Of a stretch of 64,000 bases of DNA, positions 45,770-55,134 are shown one piece after another. The position numbers and the translations under genes were made by a program. Source of the DNA: Methanobacterium_B sp963703015 (GTDB lineage Archaea > Methanobacteriota > Methanobacteria > Methanobacteriales > Methanobacteriaceae); NCBI GenBank assembly GCA_963703015.1, contig OY969779.1:1364001-1428000 (forward strand), given 5' to 3'. Every line of letters starts with the position of its first letter. Within the stretch, counting starts at the first letter, position 1. The notes beneath the pieces were generated by a model. It ran no database searches. It was not told where the DNA came from and worked only from the letters and a program-made list of their open reading frames with translations.

Positions 45770-46831
45770 ATGATCAGTGTGATAGGAATAGGTCCTTCCC
45801 GTGAAGACATAACCATCAAGGCTATAAATGCTATAAAGGCTGCAGATGTGATAATAACTTACAAATCCTATATCAAAAATATTCAAGATTTAACTGAAGG
45901 CAAGGAAGTCATTCTAAAGGGTATGGGGGATGAAATTAAAAGGGCAGAACTTGCAATTACTAAATCAAAGGAAGGTAAGCGTGTTGCCTTAATCAGCTCT
46001 GGAGATCCTGGAGTTTTTGGAATGGGTAATGTTATTTTTCAAATCATTGGTAAATTCAGTGGTGTTGAAGTGGAAGTTATACCTGGAGTTTCAGCTGCAA
46101 ATTTTGCTGCTGGTAAATTGGGAGCTCCCCTCCATGATTTTGCTGTTATAAGCTTCAGTGATATTTTAACTCCATTATCAGAAATTAAAAGGAAGATTAA
46201 AGCAGCTTCAGAAGCTGATTTTGTCATCGCTATTTACAATCCGCTGAGTAAAACACGAACCAAACCCTTCGAAGAATCTGTCAAAATTTTATTAGAAACC
46301 AGAAATCCTGATACACCTGTGGGGATTGTTAAATCTCTGGAAACTGGTGTCAACATTACCATAACAACCTTGAAGGATCTTCCAGATTCAGACATTAACA
46401 TGTCGACTACCATAATTATTGGTAATTCAATGACTTATGTTGAAGAAGGTTACATGGTAACTCCTAGGGGATATAAAGTTTCAAGTTTAATACATCCACT
46501 TTCAAGGGAATATTATGAAAATTACCTTGCAGGAGAAGTGAATAACGGACCTAATCGATCTTGCGAATATTATCCTTGTCATTCCCATCCACAGAATTGT
46601 ATGTTCTGTTACTGTCCATTTTATCCCTGTGGTGAAGGATCAACAGGTGGAAAATGGATAAAAGATAAGGGAGTTTGGAGCTGCGAAGATTGTGAATGGA
46701 TACACAGTGATGATACAGTTGAATGCATACAGACCAAGTTACCTGAAATACTTGGGGAAGTAGATGACCTTAAAAATAAAAAGAAAGAGCTCCTCAAATT
46801 GAGAAGGGAATGTATTTTCAACACCAAATAA
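45770..46831 (+). CDS. cobJ: Precorrin-3B C17-methyltransferase with Cys-rich C-terminal domain
   Basis: SAM-dependent corrinoid ring-contraction methyltransferase (CobJ/CbiH). The methylase part covers residues of about 1-245: ISVIGIGPSREDITIKA, ISSGDPGVFGMG and VIPGVSAANFAAGKLGAP. The last 100 residues form an extra domain with nine cysteines (265, 270, 277, 280, 282, 287, 305, 308 and 319), like the small zinc-finger-like Cys-rich domain PF04071, likely metal- or Fe-S-binding. The start at 45770 has GGTGA five bases upstream, and the GTG at 45761 overlaps it. A T-tract follows the stop. Confidence 0.93.
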   Translation: MISVIGIGPSREDITIKAINAIKAADVIITYKSYIKNIQDLTEGKEVILKGMGDEIKRAELAITKSKEGKRVALISSGDPGVFGMGNVIFQIIGKFSGVEVEVIPGVSAANFAAGKLGAPLHDFAVISFSDILTPLSEIKRKIKAASEADFVIAIYNPLSKTRTKPFEESVKILLETRNPDTPVGIVKSLETGVNITITTLKDLPDSDINMSTTIIIGNSMTYVEEGYMVTPRGYKVSSLIHPLSREYYENYLAGEVNNGPNRSCEYYPCHSHPQNCMFCYCPFYPCGEGSTGGKWIKDKGVWSCEDCEWIHSDDTVECIQTKLPEILGEVDDLKNKKKELLKLRRECIFNTK

Positions 46832-47127
46832 TGAACCTTAATTTAGATTATTTTACTATCTTTTTTTTATGAGAAATCAGATTCACATCTTAGCAGTTCT
46901 ACATAAAACCTATTATTACATACTGATCTAAAAGTATTAATGATCTTGGGGACAATATAATACTAGACCTCAGAAAGGATTATTTCCCTGGTTAGTTTCT
47001 TAGATCTTACCCTCCCAAAAATTTCAGGAAGTTTTTGGAAATTAATCTCGGTTTAAAACAAAACCGATCCAAATTGGCTTATAACTCAGCCCAAAAATCC
47101 AATTTGGAAGGGAAATAGAAAGGAAGA
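46832..47127. other. Convergent gap with two dyads
   Basis: A 296-base gap between the cobJ and dapF ends. It holds TCGGTTT/AAACCGA (47048-47054 with 47061-47067) and a perfect 10-bp inverted repeat TCCAAATTGG/CCAATTTGGA (47068-47077 with 47099-47108). No ORF is credible. It may act in termination or encode a small structured RNA. Confidence 0.45.
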
Positions 47128-48006
47128 TTAAATTTCAATTTCCATTACACCATCAAAAGCTAAGACAGCTTCTCCTTCCATAAATAGGGTGGTTTCTTCT
47201 CCCATTTCATAAACAATTATTAATAGTTCTCCTCCAGGAAGATGTACTTCAACTTCTTCATCGAGTTTTCCTAATTTGTAACCTGCCATAACAGATGCTG
47301 TAGCACCGGTACCACATGCGAGTGTGAAACCAGCACCTCGTTCCCATGTGATCATTTCTATTTCATTCCTGTTTATTACACTTACAAAGTGTACGTTGGT
47401 TTTTTCAGGAAATGCAGGATGATTTTCAATCGCCGGACCCATAACATTCAAATCAATTTCTTCAATGTTTTCTGTAAATATGACTGCATGCGGATTCCCA
47501 ACATTCACAGCAGTTAAGTTCACAATTGTTCCGTTAACATCAAGTTCAGAATCTAAAAATTCTTCTTTTTCAGTTTTCATTGGAATTTCTGCAGATTTAA
47601 ATGTGGGTATTCCCATGTCAACGCTGGAAGATCTTACTTCTCCACCCAATACATCGAGTTCAATTTCTTTTATTCCACCCAACGTTTCAACTAGCATTTC
47701 CTTATTCTGAAGAATTTCATTCTCATAGACATATTTTGCAAAGCACCTTATTCCGTTTCCACACATTTCAGCTTCGCTACCATCGGAATTAAATATTCTG
47801 AATCTGATATCTGCTTCTTCAGTGCTAGATGGTGTCACGAAAATAACTCCATCTGCACCAACTGAAAACCCTCTCCTGCAAATTTCTTCACAAATTTCGG
47901 GTTTTTTATCCTCGGGCACAATAATCTTCTTTGATTCATCTATGACAACGTAATCATTTCCCAATCCATGCATCTTTGAAAATGTGACTAAAGTTCTTTC
48001 ACTCAT
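47128..48006 (-). CDS. dapF: Diaminopimelate epimerase
   Basis: Converts LL- to meso-diaminopimelate, the last step before LysA in lysine synthesis. The two catalytic cysteines are visible in EMCGNGIRCF and TLACGTGATAS, with the N-terminal FSKMHGLGNDYVV signature. The 292-residue length is normal. It overlaps the lysA stop by four bases (ATGA), so lysA-dapF is a translationally coupled operon. Confidence 0.97.
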   Translation of the reverse strand: MSERTLVTFSKMHGLGNDYVVIDESKKIIVPEDKKPEICEEICRRGFSVGADGVIFVTPSSTEEADIRFRIFNSDGSEAEMCGNGIRCFAKYVYENEILQNKEMLVETLGGIKEIELDVLGGEVRSSSVDMGIPTFKSAEIPMKTEKEEFLDSELDVNGTIVNLTAVNVGNPHAVIFTENIEEIDLNVMGPAIENHPAFPEKTNVHFVSVINRNEIEMITWERGAGFTLACGTGATASVMAGYKLGKLDEEVEVHLPGGELLIIVYEMGEETTLFMEGEAVLAFDGVMEIEI

Positions 48007-49289
48007 TTTAGAAGCCTCACTGGTACATTTTGCTTGTTGAAAAGATCTGCAAAGGTTTCCCTTTCTCTGATAACATCTGTTTCTTCATTGTTGACTAATA
48101 CCTCTGCAGGTTTTGGCCTGCTGTTGTACTGTGATGCCATTGAAAATGCATATGCTCCTGCATTCAATATTGCAAGAATATCACATTCTTCAATTTCAGG
48201 CATTGGTCTTTCACGTGCGAATAAATCTCCTGATTCACACACATCTCCAGCTATATCTATGGTTTGTGTGGATTCTGCAAGGGGGTTAGATGCTGTTACA
48301 ATATGATGATATGAACCATACATTGTAGGCCTAAGTAGGGTGTTAAACCCTGCATCTACTCCTGCAAATTTCCTGTAACTCTGCTTAATTGTGTTGACCT
48401 TTGTTAAAAGCACTGATGCATCTCCAACCAAATATCTTCCAGGTTCAATGCACATGGTCGGGGTTCCGAGATCGTATTCCTCCAACTTGGCCTTGTAAAG
48501 ATCGATGATTTTCTCTGCAAAATCATTGATATCAAGCTTAGATTCTTCAGGGGTGTATGGTATTCCAATTCCCCCTCCGAAATCTATGAAATCAAATTCA
48601 ACACCTGCTTCCATATGAACTTTACCTGCGGTATCCATTAGAGTTCTAACTGCAAGCATGAATGGTTCTGGATCCAATATTCCTGATCCTATGTGTGAAT
48701 GTATTCCAACCGGCTTAAATCCAAGTTCAATAGCCATTTTATAAACTTCAACCGCTTCTTCTTCCATAATACCAAATTTACTAAGGGGTCCACCTGTTAT
48801 GCAGTGGTCATGGTGGCCTGCACCAACCATTGGATTTACCCTGAAGGAAATTTCCATTCCTTTGGCTTCAGGAATTTTTGAAAGCCTTTTTAACTGCGAT
48901 ATTGAGTCTAAATTGAGTCTAACTCCAGATTCAACAGCAAATTTTAGTTCTTCATCAGTAACATTGTTTCCAGTGAAGAGTATTCTTTCTGGTTCAAATC
49001 CTGCCAGCAATGAAGTGTATATTTCTCCCGGTGAAACTGCGTCTATTCCACTACCCTCATTTTCAAGTATCTTCATCACAGCCAAGTTAGTGTTGGCTTT
49101 ACAAGCATAAAACATCTTAAAATTTGGATAATAATTTTTAAAGGCGTTGTATAATCTTTTATAATTATCTCTTATTCTGTTTTCATCTATAACATATAAT
49201 GGTGTTCCAAACCGTTCTGCAAGATCCAATGCATCGGCTTCACCTATTTTTAGATTTCCTTTTTCATTTGTTTTTAAATCAAAATCCAT
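48003..49289 (-). CDS. lysA: Diaminopimelate decarboxylase
   Basis: PLP-dependent decarboxylation of meso-diaminopimelate to lysine. It is a fold III enzyme with the Schiff-base Lys in MFYACKANTNL and phosphate-contacting FIDFGGGIGIPY, followed by the C-terminal DVCESGDLFAR signature. The start at 49289 gives 428 residues with GGAGG eight bases upstream; the start at 49304 overlaps that signal. It precedes dapF in a two-gene operon. Confidence 0.96.
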   Translation of the reverse strand: MDFDLKTNEKGNLKIGEADALDLAERFGTPLYVIDENRIRDNYKRLYNAFKNYYPNFKMFYACKANTNLAVMKILENEGSGIDAVSPGEIYTSLLAGFEPERILFTGNNVTDEELKFAVESGVRLNLDSISQLKRLSKIPEAKGMEISFRVNPMVGAGHHDHCITGGPLSKFGIMEEEAVEVYKMAIELGFKPVGIHSHIGSGILDPEPFMLAVRTLMDTAGKVHMEAGVEFDFIDFGGGIGIPYTPEESKLDINDFAEKIIDLYKAKLEEYDLGTPTMCIEPGRYLVGDASVLLTKVNTIKQSYRKFAGVDAGFNTLLRPTMYGSYHHIVTASNPLAESTQTIDIAGDVCESGDLFARERPMPEIEECDILAILNAGAYAFSMASQYNSRPKPAEVLVNNEETDVIRERETFADLFNKQNVPVRLLK

Positions 49290-49449
49290 ATAACTGTCCT
49301 CCAAAACAAGAAAATGAAGTGAATATTAAATTTCTTGATCTCATCATATAAAATTGTTTACATGACGATAAATAATTGATATTTTAAAACAATTACGTGA
49401 TTGGGTAAGCGTGAATTATATTTTCACGATAAAAAAATAGTAGATGTCC

Positions 49450-50622
49450 TCAGTATCTACTGAGAACATCGTTTAATGCAACTGTTACGGTTTCGATCTG
49501 TTCCTTGGTTATGGTGAGTGGTGGTACAAATCTTAAAACATTACCAGCTGCACAGTTTACTATGATTCCTTCTTTAAAGAGGTCATCAACCATACAACCA
49601 CAATCAGTGTTCATTTCAACACCAATCATCAAACCCTTTCCCCGTACTTCTTTTATCAGTTCATGTTTCTTTTGCAATTCTAAGAGTTTTTCAACGAAGT
49701 ATGAACCATTTTCTTTGGATTTATCCAGCAATTTTTCATCTAAAATAAAATTGATAGATGCTTTAGCTGCTGCGCATCCCAGTGGGTTACCACCAAATGT
49801 TGCTGCATGATCTCCAGGCACGAAGGATTCTGCAACATTATCGTTAGCAAGTACTGCACCCATTGGGAAACCTCCTGCAATGGCTTTAGCAAGGCTGGTG
49901 ATGTCAGGTGTCACTCCAAATGTTTGGGATGCAAACATTTCTCCAGTACGTCCAAAACCTGTTTGGACTTCGTCAAATATTAAAAGAACATCAGAGTCTT
50001 CACAAACTTCTTTCAACTGTTTCAAATAACCATTAGGAGGTACAATAACACCACTTTCGCCTTGCACAGGTTCAACTAAGACTGCAGCAGTATTTGAACT
50101 TATCATCTCTTTCACAGCTTCAATATCTCCATATGGAACATATTTAAATCCTGGAGTTAAAGGTCCGAATCCCTTCTGGTACTTTGGTTGACCTGTTGCA
50201 GTAATGGTTGTTATGGTTCTTCCATGAAACGAATTTTTCATGGTAATTATTTCACCTTTTCCACTGTGTTTTCTTGCTAACTTTATTGCACCTTCGTTAG
50301 CTTCTGCACCACTGTTACAGAAGAATGCTTTGTGGTGTGGCGAAACTTCAACCAGCAATTTGGCTAAGGTTACCTGTTCTTCTGTGTAGTAAAGATTAGA
50401 TGTGTGAATAAGTTTTTTAACCTGATTACATATTGCTTCACCAACTTTTGGGTTGGAATGACCAATGTTGTTCACTGCTATTCCAGCTACACAGTCTATG
50501 TACGAATTACCATCAGCATCCCACACAGTAGTATCTTTACCCTTTACTAGGGCTATTTTATGCCTTCCGTAGGTTTGCATAACGTATTTTGAATCCATTT
50601 CAATTATTTCTTGAGTATTCAT
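49450..50622 (-). CDS. argD: Acetylornithine aminotransferase
   Basis: PLP class III aminotransferase of arginine synthesis (and possibly lysine, as a succinyl-DAP aminotransferase). It has NSGAEANEGAIKLAR, LIFDEVQTGFGRTG and the Lys in ITSLAKAIAGGFPMG. The 390-residue length is typical. AGGTGATT precedes the ATG. About 150 AT-rich bases separate it from lysA, so it is near but probably apart from the lysine operon. Confidence 0.95.
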   Translation of the reverse strand: MNTQEIIEMDSKYVMQTYGRHKIALVKGKDTTVWDADGNSYIDCVAGIAVNNIGHSNPKVGEAICNQVKKLIHTSNLYYTEEQVTLAKLLVEVSPHHKAFFCNSGAEANEGAIKLARKHSGKGEIITMKNSFHGRTITTITATGQPKYQKGFGPLTPGFKYVPYGDIEAVKEMISSNTAAVLVEPVQGESGVIVPPNGYLKQLKEVCEDSDVLLIFDEVQTGFGRTGEMFASQTFGVTPDITSLAKAIAGGFPMGAVLANDNVAESFVPGDHAATFGGNPLGCAAAKASINFILDEKLLDKSKENGSYFVEKLLELQKKHELIKEVRGKGLMIGVEMNTDCGCMVDDLFKEGIIVNCAAGNVLRFVPPLTITKEQIETVTVALNDVLSRY

Positions 50623-50826
50623 TTAATCACCTTGAAAATGAACAAATTAACCACCGTAATTTCCTTCAATATTTAAATACAATTAAACAGCTGATCTTGA
50701 ACATTTTTTCTTGTTTATTCTTTGTAATTCTAGATTTATTAAACGTTTTTATCATATGAAAGACTTGATTAAGAATGAGATATAGAATCTTTATAATAAA
50801 ATATCATGATATCAAGGTGAAAAAAA

Positions 50827-51252
50827 ATGAAAAAGGCAATTATTGAAACAGTTAAAGGAAATATAGAACTCACCCTATTTGATAAAGAAGCACCTAACAC
50901 AGTCGCAAACTTTGAAAAATTAGCAAATAGTGGCTTTTACAACGGACTTACATTTCACAGGGTCCTACCTAACTTCGTAATTCAGGGAGGTTGTCCTAAG
51001 GGTAATGGGACTGGAGGTCCAGGTTACACCATAAAATGTGAAATTAACGAACATAAACATGGAACAGGCGCTTTATCCATGGCACATGCTGGAAAAGACA
51101 CTGGAGGAAGCCAATTTTTCATCACACACAGCCCACAACCACATTTAGATGGCGTTCACACAGTATTTGGTAAGGTTATTAAGGGAATGGATGTCGTTAA
51201 CAAGATACAGGCCAACGATGTCATGAATAAAGTTACTGTAGTAGATGAATAA
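50827..51252 (+). CDS. Cyclophilin-type peptidyl-prolyl isomerase
   Basis: Accelerates proline isomerisation during protein folding. The 141-residue single-domain protein carries FHRVLPNFVIQGG, GTGALSMAHAGKDTGGSQFFI and HTVFGKVIKG, including the catalytic Arg in FHR. No signal peptide is seen, so it is cytosolic. AGGTGA lies seven bases before the ATG. Confidence 0.96.
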   Translation: MKKAIIETVKGNIELTLFDKEAPNTVANFEKLANSGFYNGLTFHRVLPNFVIQGGCPKGNGTGGPGYTIKCEINEHKHGTGALSMAHAGKDTGGSQFFITHSPQPHLDGVHTVFGKVIKGMDVVNKIQANDVMNKVTVVDE

Positions 51253-51402
51253 CTGACAAGTTACATTTACTAATTTTTTTTTAAATTAAACCTTGAATAT
51301 ACTTCCTGCTTTCTTAAAACCCACGGATTACGCAGATTTTTTTTCTTTATATAGAAAATTTTATATGATTAAACTTTTACATTATGCATGGAGGTGTTAA
51401 CT

Positions 51403-51765
51403 TTGAAGAAGTTAGCGATTTTATTTGCGACATTTGTTTGTTTTGCAATGATCTCAGGATCCTTCGCAGCAGCAAACCAAAATACAGAGAAGACTAGCTG
51501 CTTTGCTTTATACCATAAACTCGTGGTAATAGTTCCAAACAACCCAACTACAGGATCTAAATGGAAAGCAGTATTTGATCAGGCTAAAGTGAAACTGGTA
51601 AGCAAGGTATACGTACCAGATAAAGCAAATTTGAAAGGCCCTGCTGTTGGTTATGGAGGATATGATGTCTACACATTCTCGGGTGTGGTTGGTCAGAACA
51701 TCACCCTAAAACATTTGGACAATTCTGGTAAAGTATTCGAAAAGAGAAATTACTGGATTGAATAA
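51403..51765 (+). CDS. Secreted chagasin-like (I42) protease inhibitor
   Basis: About 120 residues with a signal peptide (KKLAILFATFVCFAMISGSFAAA). The mature part carries the three chagasin loops: NPTTGSKW (NPTTG loop), GYGGYDVYTFSG (GxGG loop) and KRNYWIE (RPW-like loop). Chagasins inhibit papain-family cysteine proteases. The start at TTG 51403 is chosen for its GGAGGTG six bases upstream; the ATG at 51388 overlaps this signal. The target protease in this organism is unknown. Single gene. Confidence 0.8.
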   Translation: MKKLAILFATFVCFAMISGSFAAANQNTEKTSCFALYHKLVVIVPNNPTTGSKWKAVFDQAKVKLVSKVYVPDKANLKGPAVGYGGYDVYTFSGVVGQNITLKHLDNSGKVFEKRNYWIE

Positions 51766-51788
51766 TGGGTTTAATACATATCCCTAAA

Positions 51789-52376
51789 TTATTTTTTTTT
51801 GTAAAGAAAATTATAAATTGCCAGAGCGTATATATCTGCCAAAGCATCTGTTAAATCTACATCTAAGGATGTGTAACTATCTTTAGGATTACCCAACACT
51901 ATTTGTCCTATTATATTCTCGTTATATGTTACTGGAACTGATAAAAATTCGTTTACAGGAACATGGCCCTTAGGAAGTCCGTGAGCTGCGGGATGAAGGC
52001 GAGGGTTGTGGATGAAAAATGATTCTCCAGTGTCTAAAGAGTATCCCAAGAGTCCGCCATAGGTGCCATCTTTACGTATTTTAAATCGGGCCTCTCCAAT
52101 TTCTGAGTACATCTGACATTCTCCAGTCATGTGTGAAAATGAGATTCCTACACTGTCTTTATTAACGGGATCTACGTAGGCTATGTAACAGTTATTACTG
52201 GAGGTTAATTTTTTAGCTTCGTCCATTATCAGGTCTGAAATTGCCTTGAGAGAACTTGATTCCAACATGCCACTTATACATGTTCTTAGGTTGATTATAT
52301 CCTCCCTTATCAACTTTTTTCCAGAGCCTTGACCATATTTGGACTTTTCTAACTCAGGTTGTTCATTATTTTTCAT
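51789..52376 (-). CDS. GAF-domain protein
   Basis: About 195 residues. A short polar N-terminus is followed by a single GAF-type ligand-binding domain of the kind found in methanogen sensor kinases (CYIAYVDPVNKD, GGLLGYSLDTGESFF, LSVPVTYNENIIGQIVLGN). No kinase or other output domain is present, so it could be a stand-alone sensor or adaptor. The start is ATG 52376 after GGTTG; a TTG two codons earlier is possible. It is followed downstream by a T-tract. The ligand is not known. Confidence 0.75.
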   Translation of the reverse strand: MKNNEQPELEKSKYGQGSGKKLIREDIINLRTCISGMLESSSLKAISDLIMDEAKKLTSSNNCYIAYVDPVNKDSVGISFSHMTGECQMYSEIGEARFKIRKDGTYGGLLGYSLDTGESFFIHNPRLHPAAHGLPKGHVPVNEFLSVPVTYNENIIGQIVLGNPKDSYTSLDVDLTDALADIYALAIYNFLYKKK

Positions 52377-52416
52377 AATCAACCATCCCCCAGATTTAAT
52401 ATATTTATAAGCAGTG

Positions 52417-53055
52417 TTAGTTGCTTGACCTGTTTAAATTTAGTTCAGTGTAAATAGAATCTTCTTTTTTAATTATTTTTAAAATAACCCCATACACATA
52501 TTCAAAAGGCACTTCCAAATTGTCAGATGTTTGTATATATTTTACACCACTCTTATGAAAGACCTTTGTAACTGCAAATACTTTCAGTGGTAATTCATCT
52601 GTACAGCTTTTTGTGTACCATAAATTTGAAAGTGGACATGAATTGGGTAAAAGCACTTTGTCGCCGGAAATAAGTTTTTTAGGACCATGTTGAACAACAA
52701 GGTAATCTCCACTACCAATTCCAAAACCCATGGATTTTTCCATTCGTATTAAATCCAGTTTTTGGAGTTTATTGGATAAATTTCCCTGATTGATCTGTTT
52801 TTCTACAAACTTAGCTGTTATAACTTCCAAACAACTATCAGGTATTCCCATTTCCCTCAAATGATCGTGAATTCCCATATCAAATGCGATGGAAAGTCTA
52901 ACCCAACTATCAACCTCCCCGCAAAATGTTTCAGATTTATTGGGTCGCATTGGACACTTCCAGCAATATTTTTCTTCTAAACTCTCAACAAGATCAGCAT
53001 AATGCTTTTTAGATAGCTTTCTGAAGATTTCCAAGTTATCTGATATTCCGGCCAT
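52417..53055 (-). CDS. Cysteine-motif protein of unknown function
   Basis: A 212-residue protein I do not recognise. Near residue 32 it carries KYCWKCPMR followed by TFCGE, a possible metal site, and later NSCPLSNLWYTKSC. The C-terminal half (GFGIGSGDYLVVQHGPK, SGDKVLLPNSCP) looks like a small beta-barrel. The start at 53055 has GGAGG five bases upstream; 53067 overlaps it. It lies 40 bases upstream of the GAF gene on the same strand and so may be co-transcribed with it. Confidence 0.65.
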   Translation of the reverse strand: MAGISDNLEIFRKLSKKHYADLVESLEEKYCWKCPMRPNKSETFCGEVDSWVRLSIAFDMGIHDHLREMGIPDSCLEVITAKFVEKQINQGNLSNKLQKLDLIRMEKSMGFGIGSGDYLVVQHGPKKLISGDKVLLPNSCPLSNLWYTKSCTDELPLKVFAVTKVFHKSGVKYIQTSDNLEVPFEYVYGVILKIIKKEDSIYTELNLNRSSN

Positions 53056-53123
53056 GACAACCTCCAATAAATATTATATTGGCAATGATTCATATTCATT
53101 TTTTCTAATTACATAAAATCATC

Positions 53124-54110
53124 TTAGCCCTTATTTTGCTGTCTGATTTTATCCAAGAGCCCAGATTTTCTTGCATAATGGAACATATAAAGCTGTACAT
53201 ATCCTGCGTCGTTAGCAAATTTTTTCATTCCGAATTCACGAGCTTTTATAGGTTTAATTTCCTTTCCATCGAAGTACATTTCAGAAACTATTCTTCCTAT
53301 CCACACATCCACTGGAAATGCTTCTTTAAATCCAAATCCATAGAACAGTATACAGTCAGCAACTTTGGGACCAACCCCTGGCAAATCAAGCATAGTTTCA
53401 AAAGCTTCGTTGTAGCTCATTTCATGAATGGATTCGATTTTTATCTGATTCTGAACTATTTCTGCAGTTTTGATCATGAACTTTGCCCGGTAGCCCACAC
53501 CACAACTTTTAAGATTTTTTTCAAAACTATGATCATCGGGAAAATTATTTTCGCAGCGTTCCATCTCTTCTAAATCATGCTCTGGTACACTTTTTAAGAT
53601 ATCAGGAGAAGGAAAGGTGTACCAATTAGTTGAATCAAATTTGTACTCTTCACCCCATTTAGTTTTAATATCCCTGATTGATCTGTTCCACCGTATAATT
53701 GAACAATTTGCAGAGGATATTGAAGATATAATGCATTCAAAGGGGTCATGTGCTTTAAACAATCTTAAACCACTACAGAAATCAATGGTTGGCCTTAATT
53801 TACCATCTTTTTTTAGAAAATTGTAAAAAACATTAAGATCATCGTTTAAACCAAAAATATCCATTAATTTTGTACGAATACTTTCCAATTCCACATCTTC
53901 TTCAGATTCAGATTCAATATCCAGAACGCCTTCTAATTTTTCTTGTCTGATTTTGATGAGGCAGTGCTGATTATCAATTCTTAAAAGCTCTTGAAAATGA
54001 CCATCTTTCATTTTCCATGCAGGTTGTGATGTTTGGCCACTGTTGATTGTAAGATCAAGATTAAAAGGGCCACGATATTCTTCTGGATCAATTTCAAAGC
54101 CTAATTTCAT
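53124..54110 (-). CDS. 8-oxoguanine DNA glycosylase (OGG1 type)
   Basis: Removes 8-oxoguanine from DNA with AP-lyase activity. The HhH-GPD motif is LDLPGVGPKVADCILFYG, with the catalytic Lys in GPKVADC and the catalytic Asp in AFPVDVWIGR. The N-terminal OGG domain (GQTSQPAWKM) supports the OGG1 rather than AGOG class. The start at 54110 gives 328 residues beginning at the conserved KLGFEIDPEEYRGPF; the longer ORF start at 54236 would run 26 bases into the upstream speB gene. No strong RBS is seen. Confidence 0.88.
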   Translation of the reverse strand: MKLGFEIDPEEYRGPFNLDLTINSGQTSQPAWKMKDGHFQELLRIDNQHCLIKIRQEKLEGVLDIESESEEDVELESIRTKLMDIFGLNDDLNVFYNFLKKDGKLRPTIDFCSGLRLFKAHDPFECIISSISSANCSIIRWNRSIRDIKTKWGEEYKFDSTNWYTFPSPDILKSVPEHDLEEMERCENNFPDDHSFEKNLKSCGVGYRAKFMIKTAEIVQNQIKIESIHEMSYNEAFETMLDLPGVGPKVADCILFYGFGFKEAFPVDVWIGRIVSEMYFDGKEIKPIKAREFGMKKFANDAGYVQLYMFHYARKSGLLDKIRQQNKG

Positions 54111-54210
54111 GGTAACTAAATTCCATTTTTTTATTATGATATTATTTAGTTTGTCTCTAAATATTGATTTATTGGTAACTTTATTTAGAATTTTACTAAA
54201 CCATACCAAT

Positions 54211-55134
54211 TTAGAAGATAGAACCAAGGAAGTCAAAACACAATCTTGCAGCTGTTAACGATGTTATTTCGGACAGATCAAATAATGGATTTACTTCCAC
54301 CACATCAAATCCTAAGATATCTCCTTTATTTGTTAAGTTAGTTAATATGTCCTTTAATTGGTTGTATGTCAATCCTCCAGGTTCGGGTGTACCAGTTCCA
54401 GGGGCTACTGACGGATCTAAAACATCGATATCTAGGGTAACATAAATATTATCTGATTCAGGAATCTGATCAAGAACCCATGCTGTTCCTTTATCAATAA
54501 CTTCAGAAGCCGTAATGATCTCTGATCCATAGTTCTGTGATTCATCATAATTTTCTATTTTATCTGTGAATCCTCTTATTCCAATCTGGGTGATGTGCTT
54601 TACATTTTCTATTTCAGAAACCCTTTTTAAAGGGTTTGAATGAGAGAATTTCAAGTTCTCAGTACCATCAACAAAATCTAAATGGGTATCGAAATGAACT
54701 ATGTCCATCGGTTTTTTAAATGCCTTTACAATGGGATAGGTTACAGTATGATCCCCTCCAAAGGCAACTGGAAACACACCAGCATCCACAATTGTCTTGA
54801 AGGTGGCGTTGATCATTCTCATGTTTGTTTTTGTATGGGTTGGAAGGATGGGAACATCACCATAGTCCACAATATTAACCCCACCAAGTATGTAACGCTG
54901 AAGTTCAGAATCAAACGCACCAGATTTATTATGTAGATAAATTCCATAGTTCTGTGAAGCAGTACGAATTGATCGTGGACCGAAACGAGCTCCTGGCCTG
55001 TTAGTGGTTCCATGATCAAAAGGAACACCAACTATTGCTACATCTGTTTCATTCAAATCTTTAGAGTTGGGATAACCAAAAAAAGTAGACACTCCTATGT
55101 AGGGAAATCTGGATTCTATATCGTTGAAATTCAT
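54211..55134 (-). CDS. speB: Agmatinase / ureohydrolase
   Basis: Mn-dependent hydrolase of the arginase/agmatinase family, likely converting agmatine to putrescine for polyamines. The metal ligands are visible in FGGDHTVTYP, HFDTHLDF and TLDIDVLDPSVAPGTGTPE. The start at 55134 gives 307 residues and has GGAGG five bases upstream; 55149 overlaps this. It precedes the 8-oxoguanine glycosylase gene on the same strand. The substrate is by homology only. Confidence 0.9.
   Translation of the reverse strand: MNFNDIESRFPYIGVSTFFGYPNSKDLNETDVAIVGVPFDHGTTNRPGARFGPRSIRTASQNYGIYLHNKSGAFDSELQRYILGGVNIVDYGDVPILPTHTKTNMRMINATFKTIVDAGVFPVAFGGDHTVTYPIVKAFKKPMDIVHFDTHLDFVDGTENLKFSHSNPLKRVSEIENVKHITQIGIRGFTDKIENYDESQNYGSEIITASEVIDKGTAWVLDQIPESDNIYVTLDIDVLDPSVAPGTGTPEPGGLTYNQLKDILTNLTNKGDILGFDVVEVNPLFDLSEITSLTAARLCFDFLGSIF

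Noticed and set aside
40577..46831. Possible cobalamin riboswitch before cbiB or cobJ
   Set aside because: No B12-box-like sequence or suitable fold is visible, and such riboswitches are not expected in archaea.
53136..53573. 145-codon open frame opposite the 8-oxoguanine glycosylase
   Set aside because: It has no ribosome binding site and is rich in Phe/Ser/His as expected of an antisense frame; the glycosylase motif on the other strand is clear.
54111..54236. N-terminal extension of the 8-oxoguanine glycosylase
   Set aside because: It would overlap the speB coding region and matches no part of the OGG family; the start at 54110 is at the conserved N-terminus.
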